Part shown: in pieces, positions 1-8,669 of the stretch
How the letters are laid out: each line of letters opens with the position of its first letter
Position numbering within the stretch: the stretch's first letter is position 1
Source of the DNA: Rhodobacter sp. CACIA14H1
GTDB lineage: Bacteria > Pseudomonadota > Alphaproteobacteria > Rhodobacterales > Rhodobacteraceae
Assembly: GCA_000500915.1 (NCBI GenBank)
Contig: AYNO01000021.1
Coordinates: forward strand, 1 to 34,287
Direction: 5' to 3'
Length of the DNA: 34,287 nucleotides
The notes under the pieces: model-generated
Seen by the model: only the letters and a program-made list of their open reading frames with translations
Database searches by the model: none
Told to the model about the DNA's origin: nothing
Position numbers and translations under genes: made by a program

Positions 1-444
1 GGGATTCAGCCGCACCAGATCCAGCATCTCCGCCACGCGGCGCCTGCGGGCGGCGGTGTCCAGATCGCTGATGCGCAACGGCTCGGCGATGTTCTCTGCC
101 ACCGTCATCCTCGGATGCAGCGACGCATAGGGGTCCTGGAACACAAGCTGCACCTTCCGCCGCAGCATCCGCATCTCTTCCGCCGGCAGCGCGTTGATGT
201 CCTGCCCCCGGAACAGCGTCTGTCCCTCCGTCGGCTCGATCAGCCGCAGGATGCACCGGCCCAGCGTGGATTTCCCGCAGCCCGACTCCCCCACAAGCCC
301 CAGCGTCTCGCCCGCCGCCACGTCGAAGGACACACCCGCCACCGCGTTCACATGGCCCACGTCCCGCTCGATCAGCAGCCCGCCCTTCACGGGAAAGCGC
401 TTCACCAGATTGCGGACGGACAAAAGGGGTTCGGACGGGCTCAT
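1..444 (-). CDS. Oligopeptide/dipeptide ABC transporter ATP-binding protein (DppF/OppF type), 3' end cut by window edge
   Basis: This is the second ATPase of a peptide/nickel-family importer and would power uptake from the cytoplasmic face. The visible 148 residues carry Walker [10 protein letters not shown] (52-60) and a Q-loop VFQDPYASL (101-109), followed by the HPRMTV stretch typical of DppF/OppF rather than DppD/OppD, which usually has NPVMTV. The signature motif, Walker B and C-terminal domain lie beyond the left edge. The ATG (complement of 442-444) overlaps the stop of the preceding ATPase gene by 4 nt, so the two are translationally coupled. It is the last visible gene of a minus-strand operon starting at 3280. 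The substrate cannot be read from an ATPase. The family call is firm. Confidence 0.93.
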   Translation of the reverse strand, partial: MSPSEPLLSVRNLVKRFPVKGGLLIERDVGHVNAVAGVSFDVAAGETLGLVGESGCGKSTLGRCILRLIEPTEGQTLFRGQDINALPAEEMRMLRRKVQLVFQDPYASLHPRMTVAENIAEPLRISDLDTAARRRRVAEMLDLVRLNP

Positions 445-1430
445 GCGGCGCTCTCCGTTGCCGAAAAGGCGAAATGGCAGGCGGCCGCATGGTCGCCCTT
501 CCGGTGCAGCGGCGGGGCCTCGCGCCGGCAGATGTCCTGCGCCGCCACACAGCGCGGGTTGAACGGACAGCCCGCGGGCAACCGGCCCAGCGCGGGGGGC
601 GTCCCGTCGATGGAAAACAGCCGCTCGCTCTGCGCCGTCATGTCGGGGATGGATGCGATCAGCCCCCGCGTATAGGGATGCCCCGGCCGCGCGAACAGGT
701 CATCCACCCCCGCCTGTTCCACCACCTGCCCGGCATAGACCACGGCCACGCGGTCGGCATGGCCTGCCAGAACGCCAAGGTCATGCGTGATCAGCACCAG
801 CCCCAGCTTCAGCCGCGCCTGCAACTCGGCCAGCACCTCCATGATCTGCGCCTGCACGGTCACGTCCAGCGCCGTCGTCGGCTCGTCCGCGATCAGCAGG
901 TCGGGGTCGTTCGCCACCGCCATGGCGATCATCACCCGCTGGCGCATCCCGCCGGAAAACTCGTGCGGATACTGCTGCAGCCGCCGGTCCGGCTGCGGTA
1001 TCGCCACCAGCGCCAGCAGGTCCTTGGCGCGGTCCAGCGCCGCCCGCCGCGACAGGTCGGGATTGTGCAGCCGCACCGCCTCGGCGATCTGGTCCCCCAC
1101 CGTCATCACGGGGTTCAGCGATGACAAAGGGTCCTGGAAGATCATGGCGATCCGCGACCCGCGCAACTCCCGCAGCGCCCGCCGCGGCAACCCCACCAGC
1201 TCGCGCCCCTTGAACCGCACCGACCCGCTCACCCGCGCCCCTTCGGGTTGCAGCCCCAGCGCGGCCAGCATCCCGACCGACTTGCCGGACCCGGACTCGC
1301 CCACGATCCCAAGCACCTCGCCATGATCGACATGCAGGCTGATGCCGCGGACCGCTTCCGCAAAGACACCGTTCCGGCCAAAGGCCACGCGCAGGTCGCG
1401 CACCTCGAACAGGGGGGGATGCGCGTTCAT
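441..1430 (-). CDS. Oligopeptide/dipeptide ABC transporter ATP-binding protein (DppD/OppD type)
   Basis: A full-length 329-residue ATPase of the peptide/nickel importer family. It shows Walker A GESGSGKS (44-51), Q-loop [11 protein letters not shown] (98-108), signature FSGGMRQR (158-165), Walker B LLIADEP (178-184) and switch His216. The C-terminal Opp/Dpp extension holds four cysteines (288, 294, 301, 318), the arrangement associated with an iron-sulfur site in this family. It overlaps the permease gene upstream and the second ATPase downstream by 4 nt each, giving a tight transcriptional unit. It presumably forms a heterodimer with the DppF-type protein. The matching solute-binding protein is not in this operon; the nearest candidate is the frameshifted gene at 11004-12601. 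Confidence 0.95.
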   Translation of the reverse strand: MNAHPPLFEVRDLRVAFGRNGVFAEAVRGISLHVDHGEVLGIVGESGSGKSVGMLAALGLQPEGARVSGSVRFKGRELVGLPRRALRELRGSRIAMIFQDPLSSLNPVMTVGDQIAEAVRLHNPDLSRRAALDRAKDLLALVAIPQPDRRLQQYPHEFSGGMRQRVMIAMAVANDPDLLIADEPTTALDVTVQAQIMEVLAELQARLKLGLVLITHDLGVLAGHADRVAVVYAGQVVEQAGVDDLFARPGHPYTRGLIASIPDMTAQSERLFSIDGTPPALGRLPAGCPFNPRCVAAQDICRREAPPLHRKGDHAAACHFAFSATESAA

Positions 1431-2263
1431 TTCGACCTCGGGTCAAAGTAGTCGTGCAGGCCGTCGCCGATGAAGTTGAACCCCAGCACGATGGTCAGGA
1501 TCGCCAGCCCGGGGCCAAGCGCGACCCACCATGAATAGAATTGCGACGCCCCGTCCGAAATCATCGACCCCCATTCCGGCGTCGGCGGCGTGGCCCCCAG
1601 CCCGATGAAGGACAAAGATGCCGCCAGCAGGATCACCTGCCCCAGATCCATCGTCGCGCTGATCAGGACGGGGGTCCAGCACAGCGGCAGCACATGCTTG
1701 GTCAGCACCCGCGTCTGCGTCGCGCCCGAGGCGACGGCCGCCTCCACATGCTCGCGCTCCCGCACCTCCAGCACCTGCGCCCGCATCAGCCGCGCATAGA
1801 CCGGCCACCACACGATCACCATGGCGATGGTCGCATTCTCCAGCCCCGGCCCCAGCGACGCCGCCACGGCCATGGCCAGCAGCATCGGCGGAAAGGACAG
1901 CGTCACATCCACCAGCCGCATGATGACCGTGTCCACGATCCCCCCGATGAACCCCGCCAGCGCCCCCAGAAAGGCACCGATCGCCACCGCGACGGCCACC
2001 ACCGTCACCGCGATGGGGATGGAATGCCGCGCCCCGTGCAGCGTCCGGCTCAGGACGTCCCGCCCCAGCGCATCCGTGCCCAGCAGGTGGTCCCAGCTTG
2101 GCGCCTGCAACCGCCGCCCGACCATGTCCAGCGGGTCATGGACCGTCATCCACGGCGCGGCGACCGTCGCCACCAGCCAGAACAGGACCAGCGCGATCCC
2201 CACCATCAACGGCAGTGACAGCCAGCGGGGGCGGACGAAACGGGGTGCGGAAAGGACGCTCAT
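1427..2263 (-). CDS. Peptide/nickel-type ABC transporter permease (DppC/OppC type)
   Basis: An inner-membrane permease of 278 residues. The first membrane segment is near residues 18-38, followed by a periplasmic loop with the DppC hallmark LGTDALGRDVLSR (61-73). The cytoplasmic EAA loop, which docks on the ATPase, spans about 174-192 (EAAVASGA...HVLPL). The C-terminal part SFIGLGATPPTPEWG is also characteristic of OppC/DppC. The ATG at 2263 follows the partner permease stop by 3 nt, and the stop overlaps the DppD-type gene by 4 nt. It should pair with the 2267-3280 product to form the translocation pore. Confidence 0.94.
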   Translation of the reverse strand: MSVLSAPRFVRPRWLSLPLMVGIALVLFWLVATVAAPWMTVHDPLDMVGRRLQAPSWDHLLGTDALGRDVLSRTLHGARHSIPIAVTVVAVAVAIGAFLGALAGFIGGIVDTVIMRLVDVTLSFPPMLLAMAVAASLGPGLENATIAMVIVWWPVYARLMRAQVLEVREREHVEAAVASGATQTRVLTKHVLPLCWTPVLISATMDLGQVILLAASLSFIGLGATPPTPEWGSMISDGASQFYSWWVALGPGLAILTIVLGFNFIGDGLHDYFDPRSK

Positions 2264-2266
2264 GGA

Positions 2267-3280
2267 TCAGCCCAGCCTCACGCGCGGGTTGGCGACGACA
2301 TAGGCGATGTCGGTCAGCAGGTTGGTCACAAGGAAGACCACGCCCCCCACGATGGTCACGCCGATGATGGCGGGGAAATCCAGCCCCCGCGCCGCATCCA
2401 CCGCATAGGACCCCATGCCCGGCCACGAAAAGATCGTCTCGGTCAGCACCGCGCCGGTCAGCAGATAGGCAAAGGAATAGCCGATCACCGTCAGCGTCGG
2501 CACCATCGTGTTGCGCAGCGCATGACGGATCACCACGCGGAACTCCCCCGCCCCCTTGGCCCGCGCCGTCAGGATGAACTCCCGCGACAGCACCTCCAGC
2601 ATGTTCGCCCGCACAAGGCGCGAGATCGTCCCCGCCACGGCCCAGCCCAGCACGAAAGCCGGAAGGATCAGATGCCACACGGCGTCCAGGAACAGCCGGA
2701 AATCCCCCGCCAGCAGCGTGTCGATGGTCATGAACCCCGTCACCATCGGCGGCGGCGTCGCCCGCGCGTCCAGCCGCCCGGGACCGGGCAGCACCCCCCA
2801 TTGCACCGAAAAGACATACAGCAGCGCCAGCCCCAGCCAGAACACCGGGATCGAAGACCCGAACAGCGCGAACAGCCGCGCCACATGGTCGATCACCGTA
2901 TTGCGGAAATAGGCCGCAAGGACGCCAAGGCTGATGCCGATGGTGGCCCCGACGGCCATCGCCGCGATGACCAGTTCCATCGTCGCCGGCAGCCGGTACA
3001 GCACATCCTGCGCCACGGGGCGGCGGGTGATGAAGGATGTCCCCATATCCCCCGTCAGCAGGTTGCCGACATAGATCGCATACCGCTCCGGCAGGCTGCG
3101 GTCCAACCCCCACTTCGCCTTGGCCGCTGCCACCACCTCGGGGTTGTTCAACTGCCGGTCCGACACGATGGCCGTCAGCGGGTCGCCCTTCGTGACGCTG
3201 GTCAGAAGGAAGGCCAGCGTCACGATTCCCAGCACAAGGAACGGCATCGCGATCAGGCGGCGCAGGATGTAGCGGGTCAT
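2267..3280 (-). CDS. Peptide/nickel-type ABC transporter permease (DppB/OppB type), first gene of the operon
   Basis: A 337-residue permease beginning MTRYILRRLIAMPFLVLG, the usual DppB/OppB amino terminus whose first helix follows directly. The EAA-like cytoplasmic loop (FILTARAKGAGEFRVVIRHA) is in the last third. It contains an insert with LPGPGRLDARATPPPMVTG before the second half, common in the family. It is the promoter-proximal gene of the minus-strand transporter operon and diverges from the IclR regulator gene across a 176-nt gap with a palindrome. That arrangement suggests regulator control of uptake. The substrate is unknown; neighbours suggest an amine, amino acid or small peptide-like compound. 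Confidence 0.94.
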   Translation of the reverse strand: MTRYILRRLIAMPFLVLGIVTLAFLLTSVTKGDPLTAIVSDRQLNNPEVVAAAKAKWGLDRSLPERYAIYVGNLLTGDMGTSFITRRPVAQDVLYRLPATMELVIAAMAVGATIGISLGVLAAYFRNTVIDHVARLFALFGSSIPVFWLGLALLYVFSVQWGVLPGPGRLDARATPPPMVTGFMTIDTLLAGDFRLFLDAVWHLILPAFVLGWAVAGTISRLVRANMLEVLSREFILTARAKGAGEFRVVIRHALRNTMVPTLTVIGYSFAYLLTGAVLTETIFSWPGMGSYAVDAARGLDFPAIIGVTIVGGVVFLVTNLLTDIAYVVANPRVRLG

Positions 3281-3352
3281 GGCCTTGTCCTTCCCGACAG
3301 CTCTGGCCGGCAGCCTGTGCCGGATGGAGGGGTGGCGAATTCCCGGCTAGTA

Positions 3353-3400
3353 TTGACAACCGGCAGGCGCGTCGTCAACATAATTGAAATTATGTTTCAA
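3353..3400. promoter_or_regulatory. Divergent promoter region with IclR-type operator palindrome
   Basis: The 3281-3456 gap separates the transporter operon from the IclR gene. A perfect inverted repeat TTGAAA-N5-TTTCAA lies at 3384-3400, and an overlapping one, CATAATT-GA-AATTATG, at 3379-3394. This size and A/T-rich centre fit IclR-family operators. On the plus strand TTGACA (3353-3358) could be a -35 box, with CATAAT (3379-3384) or a nearer hexamer as -10. On the minus strand TTGACG followed by AATACT at 18-nt spacing could serve the transporter operon. The palindromes are seen directly; promoter assignments are weaker. Confidence 0.55.
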
Positions 3401-3456
3401 ATATTCGCGTGACTGCCGGACAACGAACGGACAGACGGCAAGACCGGGGGGAAACG

Positions 3457-4281
3457 ATGCGGAAACGGGCACTGCCTGCAGATGGGGCCGAAGCGGCAGA
3501 GACAAGCAATCCTGCCGCCTCGCTCACGCGCGGGCTGGAAATCCTGCGCTCCTTCACGGCCGAGGATACGACCCTCGGCAACCAGGAACTCATCGAACGC
3601 ACCGGCCTGCCCAAGGCCACCGTGTCCCGCCTGACCGCCACGCTCGTCTCGCTGGGCTACCTGCATTACGACACCCAGCTTGGCCGCTACAGCATCGGCC
3701 CCGCGACCGTGTCACTGGGCTATTCCGCGCTCAGTTCCAGCGCGGTCGTCCACATGGCGCAACCGCTCATGCAGGAACTGGCGGACCGCACGGGCGTCGC
3801 CACGGCGCTGGGCACCCGCGACGGGCTGGAGATGGTCTATCTCGCCAACTGCCGCTCGCAGAGTCCGGTCTCCCTGCGGCTGAACGTCGGCTCGCGCCTG
3901 CCCATCTGGCGCACGGCGATGGGACTGGCCTATCTGGCAGGGATGCGCCCCGAAATCCGCGACGATGTGGTGGCGCAGATCATTGCCCGGGAACCGGATC
4001 AGGAAGTCCGCATCCGCGCCACTCTGGCCGAGGCGATCGACAGCTACAGCCGCCACGGCTTCGTCGCCACCTTCGGCTCGTGGTACAGCTACATCAACGC
4101 CGTCGGCATCGCCTTCCGCCCGACCGACGGCTCCCCCCTCGTCGCCATCACCTGCGGCGGGATCGTGGACATCATCCCGCAGGATATCTGCCTGTCCCGC
4201 GTCGGGCCCGACCTCGTCCGCACCGTGGACCGCCTGCGCACCCGCCTCGCCGGACAGCCGGACACGACCGCCGCCCAATAG
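3457..4281 (+). CDS. IclR-family transcriptional regulator
   Basis: A 274-residue regulator. The winged helix-turn-helix covers about residues 20-82 (RGLEILRSF...LIERTGLPKATVSRLTATLVSLGYL). The IclR effector-binding domain fills about 95-265. I chose ATG 3457, preceded by a GGGGGG run about 6-11 nt upstream, over the in-frame GTG at 3409, which would add 16 residues unlike the family. The gene is followed after 20 nt by the E2 gene, so they are probably cotranscribed. The palindrome before it suggests autoregulation, and a related site lies before the E1 gene at 8716-8730. The effector is probably an intermediate of the island's pathway (inference). Confidence 0.93.
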   Translation: MRKRALPADGAEAAETSNPAASLTRGLEILRSFTAEDTTLGNQELIERTGLPKATVSRLTATLVSLGYLHYDTQLGRYSIGPATVSLGYSALSSSAVVHMAQPLMQELADRTGVATALGTRDGLEMVYLANCRSQSPVSLRLNVGSRLPIWRTAMGLAYLAGMRPEIRDDVVAQIIAREPDQEVRIRATLAEAIDSYSRHGFVATFGSWYSYINAVGIAFRPTDGSPLVAITCGGIVDIIPQDICLSRVGPDLVRTVDRLRTRLAGQPDTTAAQ

Positions 4282-4301
4282 CCCCAGCCCAAGGAAGCGC
4301 C

Positions 4302-5561
4302 ATGCCGATCCCCGTCCTCTACCCCAAGGTCAGCCTTGAAATGCAGACCGGCCGGATCGCGCGCTGGCTGGTGGAGGATGGCGCGACCGTCACCGCCGGC
4401 CAGATCATATTCGAGATCGACAACGACAAGGCCGCCGTCGAAGTCGAAGCCCCGGCAGCCGGCACCCTGCGCCACATGGCACCGGAAGGGGCCGAGGTGG
4501 ACGTCGGCGCCGAAGTCGCCCGCATCACCGCAGCCGACGACGTGGCAGCCCCCGCGCCGCTTCCCGCAGCCGTCGCGGCCGCTGCCCCTGCGGCCCGCCT
4601 TGCACCCGAATCCGCCCCGCGCCCCGCAAGGTCGCGCCTTCCCAACCCCACCCCGCTCGCCCGCCGCATCGCGCGGGAACGCGGCGTGGACCTTGCCGGT
4701 CTTGCCGGAACCGGCCCGCGCGGCAGGGTCCAGAAATCCGATGTCCTGTCCCGCCTCGAAGCCATCGCCGCCGCGCCGCTTTCCACCCCGCCCGCTGCTG
4801 GCGCCCTGAACGCAGTCTGGCTCCGTCGCGGCGAAGGGATGCCGGTCGTCCTGCTGCACGGCTACAGCGCCGACCTGAACAACTGGCGCGGCCTCTTCGC
4901 CGCGGCGCGCCCGGCCTTCCCCGTCCTCGCGCTCGACCTGCCCGCGCACGGCGACTCCCCCCGCGCCGTCCCCGCCGATGCCGACGCCCTTTGTGCCGCC
5001 GTCGAATCCACGCTCGCCCCGCTCCTGACCCGCCCCGTCGTCCTTGCGGGCCACTCTTTCGGCGGTGCCATCGCCGCCCGCCTTGCCACCCGTGGCCATC
5101 TGGACCTGCGCGGCCTCTGCCTCTTTGCGCCCGCCGGACTCGGCCCCGAGATCGACGAAGCCTTCACCCGCGGCATCCTCCGCGCCCGCAGCGCCGCCAG
5201 CCTGCGCCCGTGGCTGGAACGCCTTGTCAACGATCCCGCCACCATCACCGATGCCTTCGTGAAGTCCGTCGCCGCACGGCGTCAGGACGATGCCCTGACC
5301 GCCGCCATGTCCGCCTTCGCAGACCGCTTCTTCCCCGACGGCACCCAGACCCTTTCCATCAGGGCCGATCTCGCCCGCCTCCGCATCCCCGCCCGCGTGG
5401 TCTTCGGGCGGCAGGACCGCATCCTTCCCTTCGCCACGACGCGCGACCTGCCCGCCACCGTGGCCCTGCACGCCGTCGATGCCTGCGGGCACCTGCCGCA
5501 TCTGGAACATCCCGACCTGTCGCTCCGGGTCCTGACCGAACTCTGGCGCAGCGCGTCCTAG
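4302..5561 (+). CDS. AcoC-like dehydrogenase E2: lipoyl domain, E1/E3-binding domain, alpha/beta-hydrolase
   Basis: A 419-residue three-part protein. Residues 1-78 are a biotinyl/lipoyl domain with the lipoylation lysine K43 in DNDKAAVEV. A proline/alanine linker follows, then a peripheral subunit-binding domain (about 115-152, TPLARRIARERGVD...GPRGRV). Residues 175-419 form an alpha/beta-hydrolase with LLHGY, nucleophile S252 in GHSFGG, and likely D372 and H397. The usual CHAT-type acyltransferase domain is missing. This layout matches acetoin dehydrogenase E2 proteins such as Pseudomonas AcoC. AAGGA precedes ATG 4302. The matching E1 is the fused protein at 8788-10962; no E3 is seen. Its stop codon is shared with the convergent gene (CTAG, 5558-5561). 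The exact oxo-acid or ketol substrate is uncertain. Confidence 0.88.
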   Translation: MPIPVLYPKVSLEMQTGRIARWLVEDGATVTAGQIIFEIDNDKAAVEVEAPAAGTLRHMAPEGAEVDVGAEVARITAADDVAAPAPLPAAVAAAAPAARLAPESAPRPARSRLPNPTPLARRIARERGVDLAGLAGTGPRGRVQKSDVLSRLEAIAAAPLSTPPAAGALNAVWLRRGEGMPVVLLHGYSADLNNWRGLFAAARPAFPVLALDLPAHGDSPRAVPADADALCAAVESTLAPLLTRPVVLAGHSFGGAIAARLATRGHLDLRGLCLFAPAGLGPEIDEAFTRGILRARSAASLRPWLERLVNDPATITDAFVKSVAARRQDDALTAAMSAFADRFFPDGTQTLSIRADLARLRIPARVVFGRQDRILPFATTRDLPATVALHAVDACGHLPHLEHPDLSLRVLTELWRSAS

Positions 5562-6205
5562 CGCCGCTGCTGCCCATAGCCCGCATACCGCGCCGCAACC
5601 TCCGCCATCTCTTCCGGCGACAGCCGCACCGGCACCCCCGCCGCCCGCGCCAGCAGATATTGCCGCGCCAGCGTCTCCAGCTTCGCCGCCCGTGCCAGCG
5701 CCGCCGCAGGCTCCGCGCCCAGCGACACCATCCCGTGATTGGCCATCAGGCAGGCGTTGAACCGCTCGCCCAGCGTTTCGGCCACCGCCACGGCCAGCTC
5801 CATGCTGCCGAAACAGGCATAGGGCGCACAGGGCACCTCCTCCCCGCCGAACCCCGCCACCATGTAGTGAAAGGGCGGGATCGCCTCGCGCAGACAGGAC
5901 AGCGCGACGCAATGGTCGGGATGGGCATGGACCACCGCCCCCGCATCGGGCCGCGCCGCATAGATCCGCGCATGGATCGCCCATTCCGACGACGGCACCC
6001 AGTCGCCCTGCCATCCGCCCCGCAGGTCCATCGCCACGATCTGCTCCGGCCCCATCTCCCCGGGCGGGATGCCCGTGGGCGTGACCAGCATCCCTTCGCC
6101 ATGGCGCAGGCTGAAATTCCCCACCGTCCCGCTGTTCAATCCCAGCCGCACGGACTCCCGCGCTGCCGCCACCAGACTGTCCCGCGCCGCCGCCTCGCCG
6201 CTCAT
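5558..6205 (-). CDS. Class II aldolase/adducin protein, probable 3-oxo-tetronate 4-phosphate decarboxylase (OtnC-like)
   Basis: A 215-residue metal-dependent class II aldolase. The zinc set is complete: Glu74 (PSSEW), His93 and His95 (VVHAHPDH) and His157 (MANHG), at almost the same positions as the Glu/His ligands of L-fuculose-phosphate aldolase. TVGNFSLR is the family's substrate phosphate loop. The preceding gene, overlapped by 4 nt, is an OtnK-like kinase. The OtnK/OtnC pair phosphorylates 3-oxo-tetronates and decarboxylates the product to a triose phosphate, so this is more likely OtnC-like than a fuculose or ribulose-phosphate enzyme. I chose ATG 6205 (ATGA overlap) over an upstream in-frame start at 6313 that adds 36 residues unlike the family. 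The stop overlaps the E2 stop on the opposite strand. Confidence 0.82.
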   Translation of the reverse strand: MSGEAAARDSLVAAARESVRLGLNSGTVGNFSLRHGEGMLVTPTGIPPGEMGPEQIVAMDLRGGWQGDWVPSSEWAIHARIYAARPDAGAVVHAHPDHCVALSCLREAIPPFHYMVAGFGGEEVPCAPYACFGSMELAVAVAETLGERFNACLMANHGMVSLGAEPAAALARAAKLETLARQYLLARAAGVPVRLSPEEMAEVAARYAGYGQQRR

Positions 6206-7467
6206 GCGCCCCGTCCCTCCCCGTGCAGGATCGCCCGCTGCAGCACATCCTCGCTGCCCAGCTTGCCGGGCTTCAGGAACAGCCAAAGCGGCCCGTCCGC
6301 ATCGGCCAGACATTCCCCGAGTCCGATCCGCCCCTCCGGCAAGGCCCGCGCCGCCCCCGCCCCCAGCGCGGCCACCACCGCGCCCGACGTTTCGCCCCCG
6401 GCCACCGCGAACCGGCGCAGACCACGCCCATGCAGCCCCGCCGCAACCCGCCCCAGCAGCGTCTCGGCCCGCCGCGCCGCGCCTGCCGCGCCCAGCGCCG
6501 CCTGCGTCCTCGCCAGCCCCTCCGCCCCGGTTGCCGTGGACACCGCGAAAGACCCGCCCTGCCGCCCCGCCCAGTCCAGCGCCTCGGCCACGACGCCCTC
6601 CACCCCCCGCGCATCCAGCAGGTCCAGCACCAGCACCGGATGCCCCAGCGCCGCCAGTTGCCCCATGACCACCGGCCCCGTGCTGCCCGCCAGCACCGCC
6701 ACCGGACCGGGCGCGGGGCAGGGGCGCGGCACCTCCACCGCTTCCGCCAGTCGCACCGCCAGTTCCACGATCAGCGGATCGCTCGCCACCACGGGCAGGT
6801 CCAGCCGCGCCGCAAGCTCGGCCGTCACCGCCACGTCCCCGTCATCCGACGCGTCGAACAGCACATGCCCCGCCCCGTCCGCCGCCAGCGCCGCCAGCGC
6901 CTCGCCCGCCGCGCGGACCCCCTGCCGCAACACCGCATGACCCACCAGAGCCACGCGATGCGGGCTCTGCCGGCCAAGGAAGCGCACCAGATCGGGGTCC
7001 TCCATCGGTGTCAGCGGGTCCAGCCGCTTGATCGACTCCGACACCAGCCGGTTGCGATAGAACAGATAGCCCTGATGCACCGTCGCCCCGAACCGCGGGA
7101 AACCGGCGCCCATCAGCACGGGCCGTCGCCCCGCCCGCGCGGCCAGCAGGTCCGCCGCAGGCCCGATATTCCCCTCTGCCGTGGAATCGAAACTCGCGCA
7201 GGCCTTGTAGGCCACCCGCCCGCATCCCGCCGCCACCAGCGCGTCATGCCAGCCCGCCACCTCGGCCATCGCCTCGGCCACCGCGACCGTCCGGCTCCGC
7301 GCCGCCGCCACCAGCGCCCCCGCGCCTGCCAGATCCGCCCCCGCCAGATCCGCCCCCGCATCGGGCCGGAACAGCACCGGACAGCACAGCCCGCGCCCCT
7401 CCAGCATCCCGGCCACCATCACCGCGCCGGTGAAATCATCCGCGATGATGCCGAGTGCGGGGGGCAT
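6202..7467 (-). CDS. Four-carbon acid sugar kinase (OtnK/DUF1537-like)
   Basis: A 421-residue member of the DUF1537 (four-carbon acid sugar kinase) family. The N-terminal substrate domain opens with GIIADDFTGA, the family hallmark, and includes KACASFDSTAEGNIGPA. The C-terminal nucleotide domain carries VAGGETSGAVV and a late LKPGKLGSEDVL. Family members phosphorylate 3-oxo-tetronates or other C4 sugar acids and act with a class II aldolase, which here overlaps by 4 nt. A short internal duplication, ADLAGADLAGAG, lies near residue 40. The gene follows the acyl-CoA dehydrogenase by 9 nt in the same operon. How a C4 sugar acid step joins the aminotransferases nearby is not clear from sequence. 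Confidence 0.87.
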   Translation of the reverse strand: MPPALGIIADDFTGAVMVAGMLEGRGLCCPVLFRPDAGADLAGADLAGAGALVAAARSRTVAVAEAMAEVAGWHDALVAAGCGRVAYKACASFDSTAEGNIGPAADLLAARAGRRPVLMGAGFPRFGATVHQGYLFYRNRLVSESIKRLDPLTPMEDPDLVRFLGRQSPHRVALVGHAVLRQGVRAAGEALAALAADGAGHVLFDASDDGDVAVTAELAARLDLPVVASDPLIVELAVRLAEAVEVPRPCPAPGPVAVLAGSTGPVVMGQLAALGHPVLVLDLLDARGVEGVVAEALDWAGRQGGSFAVSTATGAEGLARTQAALGAAGAARRAETLLGRVAAGLHGRGLRRFAVAGGETSGAVVAALGAGAARALPEGRIGLGECLADADGPLWLFLKPGKLGSEDVLQRAILHGEGRGA

Positions 7468-7476
7468 GGCTGTCTG

Positions 7477-8619
7477 TCACCTCCCCGCGCACATCTCGCG
7501 GGCAATGATGATCTGCTGGATCTGCGATGTCCCCTCATACAGCCGGAACAGCCGCACGTCGCGGTAGAAGTGTTCCACCGGATAATCCTGCATGTAGCCC
7601 GCGCCGCCATGGACCTGCACGGCACGGTCCGCCACGCGCCCCACCATCTCCGAACAGAACAGCTTGCACGCCGCCGCCTGCTGGATGATCCGCTCCCCCG
7701 CATCGAACCGCCGCGCCGCGTCGATCACCATGCAGCGCCCCGCATAGGTCTCCGTCGCGCAATCCGCCAGCATCGCCTGCACCAACTGGTGTTCCGAAAT
7801 CCGCTTGCCGAACTGCACCCGCGACGTGGCAAAACCCGTCGCCTCCTCGCACAGCCGCTGCGCCTGCCCCACGCAGACCGCCGCGATATGCAGACGGCCC
7901 CGGTTCAGCACCTTCATCGCCGTCTTGAACCCCTGTCCCTCCACCCCGCCGATGACCGCCTCCGCCGGAACGCGGCACCCGTCAAGGATCACGTCGCAGG
8001 TCTTGGTCCCCCGCTGCCCCATCTTGCGGTCCGGCTGGCCAAGGCTCAGCCCCGGACTGTCCGCAGGCACGAGGAAGGCCGTCACCCCCGACGGTCCCGC
8101 CTCCCCCGTCCGCGCCATCAGCGTGAACACATCCGCCACCGGCGCGTTGGTGATATACCGCTTGGTCCCGTTCAGGATGTAGTGATCCCCCTCGCGCCGC
8201 GCCGTCGTCCGCACCGACCCCGCATCCGACCCTACATCCGGCTCGGTCAGCGCGAAGGACCCGATCACCTCGCCCGACGCCATGCGCGGCAGCCAATAGG
8301 CCTTCTGCGCCTCGGTCCCGTCCGCGATGATCCCCTGCGACCCGATCCCGTTATTGGTCCCGATCACCGACCGGAACGCCGCCGAGGTGGCGCCCAGTTC
8401 AAGGGCCACCATCACCTCTTCCTCCATGGTCAGGCCCAGCCCGCCATAGGCTTCGGGAATCGACAGCCCGAACAGCCCCAGCGCCCGCATCTCCGCGATG
8501 ATGGCGGGCGGGATCGTGTTGGTCTCCTCCACCTCCGCCTCGGCGGGAACCAGCCTTTCCCGCACGAAGCGGCGCACGGTTTCCACAAGCCCGTCAAGGA
8601 TTTCGGCGTCTCGGATCAT
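7477..8619 (-). CDS. Acyl-CoA dehydrogenase
   Basis: A 380-residue FAD enzyme of the short/medium-chain acyl-CoA dehydrogenase family, forming trans-2-enoyl-CoA and passing electrons to electron-transfer flavoprotein. FALTEPDVGSDAGS is the FAD/substrate signature, KRYITNAPVADVF follows, and QVHGGAGYMQDYPVEHFYRD is the second signature. The catalytic base is Glu362 in YEGTSQIQ, at the MCAD/SCAD position rather than the isovaleryl position. It is the first gene of a minus-strand trio with the OtnK- and OtnC-like genes, and diverges from the E1 gene across 168 nt. It probably oxidises the acyl-CoA made by the E1/E2 pair or a related intermediate (inference). Chain specificity cannot be read. Confidence 0.94.
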   Translation of the reverse strand: MIRDAEILDGLVETVRRFVRERLVPAEAEVEETNTIPPAIIAEMRALGLFGLSIPEAYGGLGLTMEEEVMVALELGATSAAFRSVIGTNNGIGSQGIIADGTEAQKAYWLPRMASGEVIGSFALTEPDVGSDAGSVRTTARREGDHYILNGTKRYITNAPVADVFTLMARTGEAGPSGVTAFLVPADSPGLSLGQPDRKMGQRGTKTCDVILDGCRVPAEAVIGGVEGQGFKTAMKVLNRGRLHIAAVCVGQAQRLCEEATGFATSRVQFGKRISEHQLVQAMLADCATETYAGRCMVIDAARRFDAGERIIQQAAACKLFCSEMVGRVADRAVQVHGGAGYMQDYPVEHFYRDVRLFRLYEGTSQIQQIIIAREMCAGR

Positions 8620-8669
8620 CGCTTGTCCTGCCCTCGGGAACCGGGCCGGACCCGGCGCGAAAATTTATG

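Noticed and set aside
3409-3456. GTG start extending the IclR protein by 16 residues
   Set aside because: It lies just after the operator palindrome, without a ribosome-binding site; ATG 3457 has a strong one.
4089-6248. Long open frame opposite the E2 and overlapping the OtnC-like gene
   Set aside because: High-GC antisense shadow: composition-driven sequence without family motifs, while the plus-strand E2 has clear domains.
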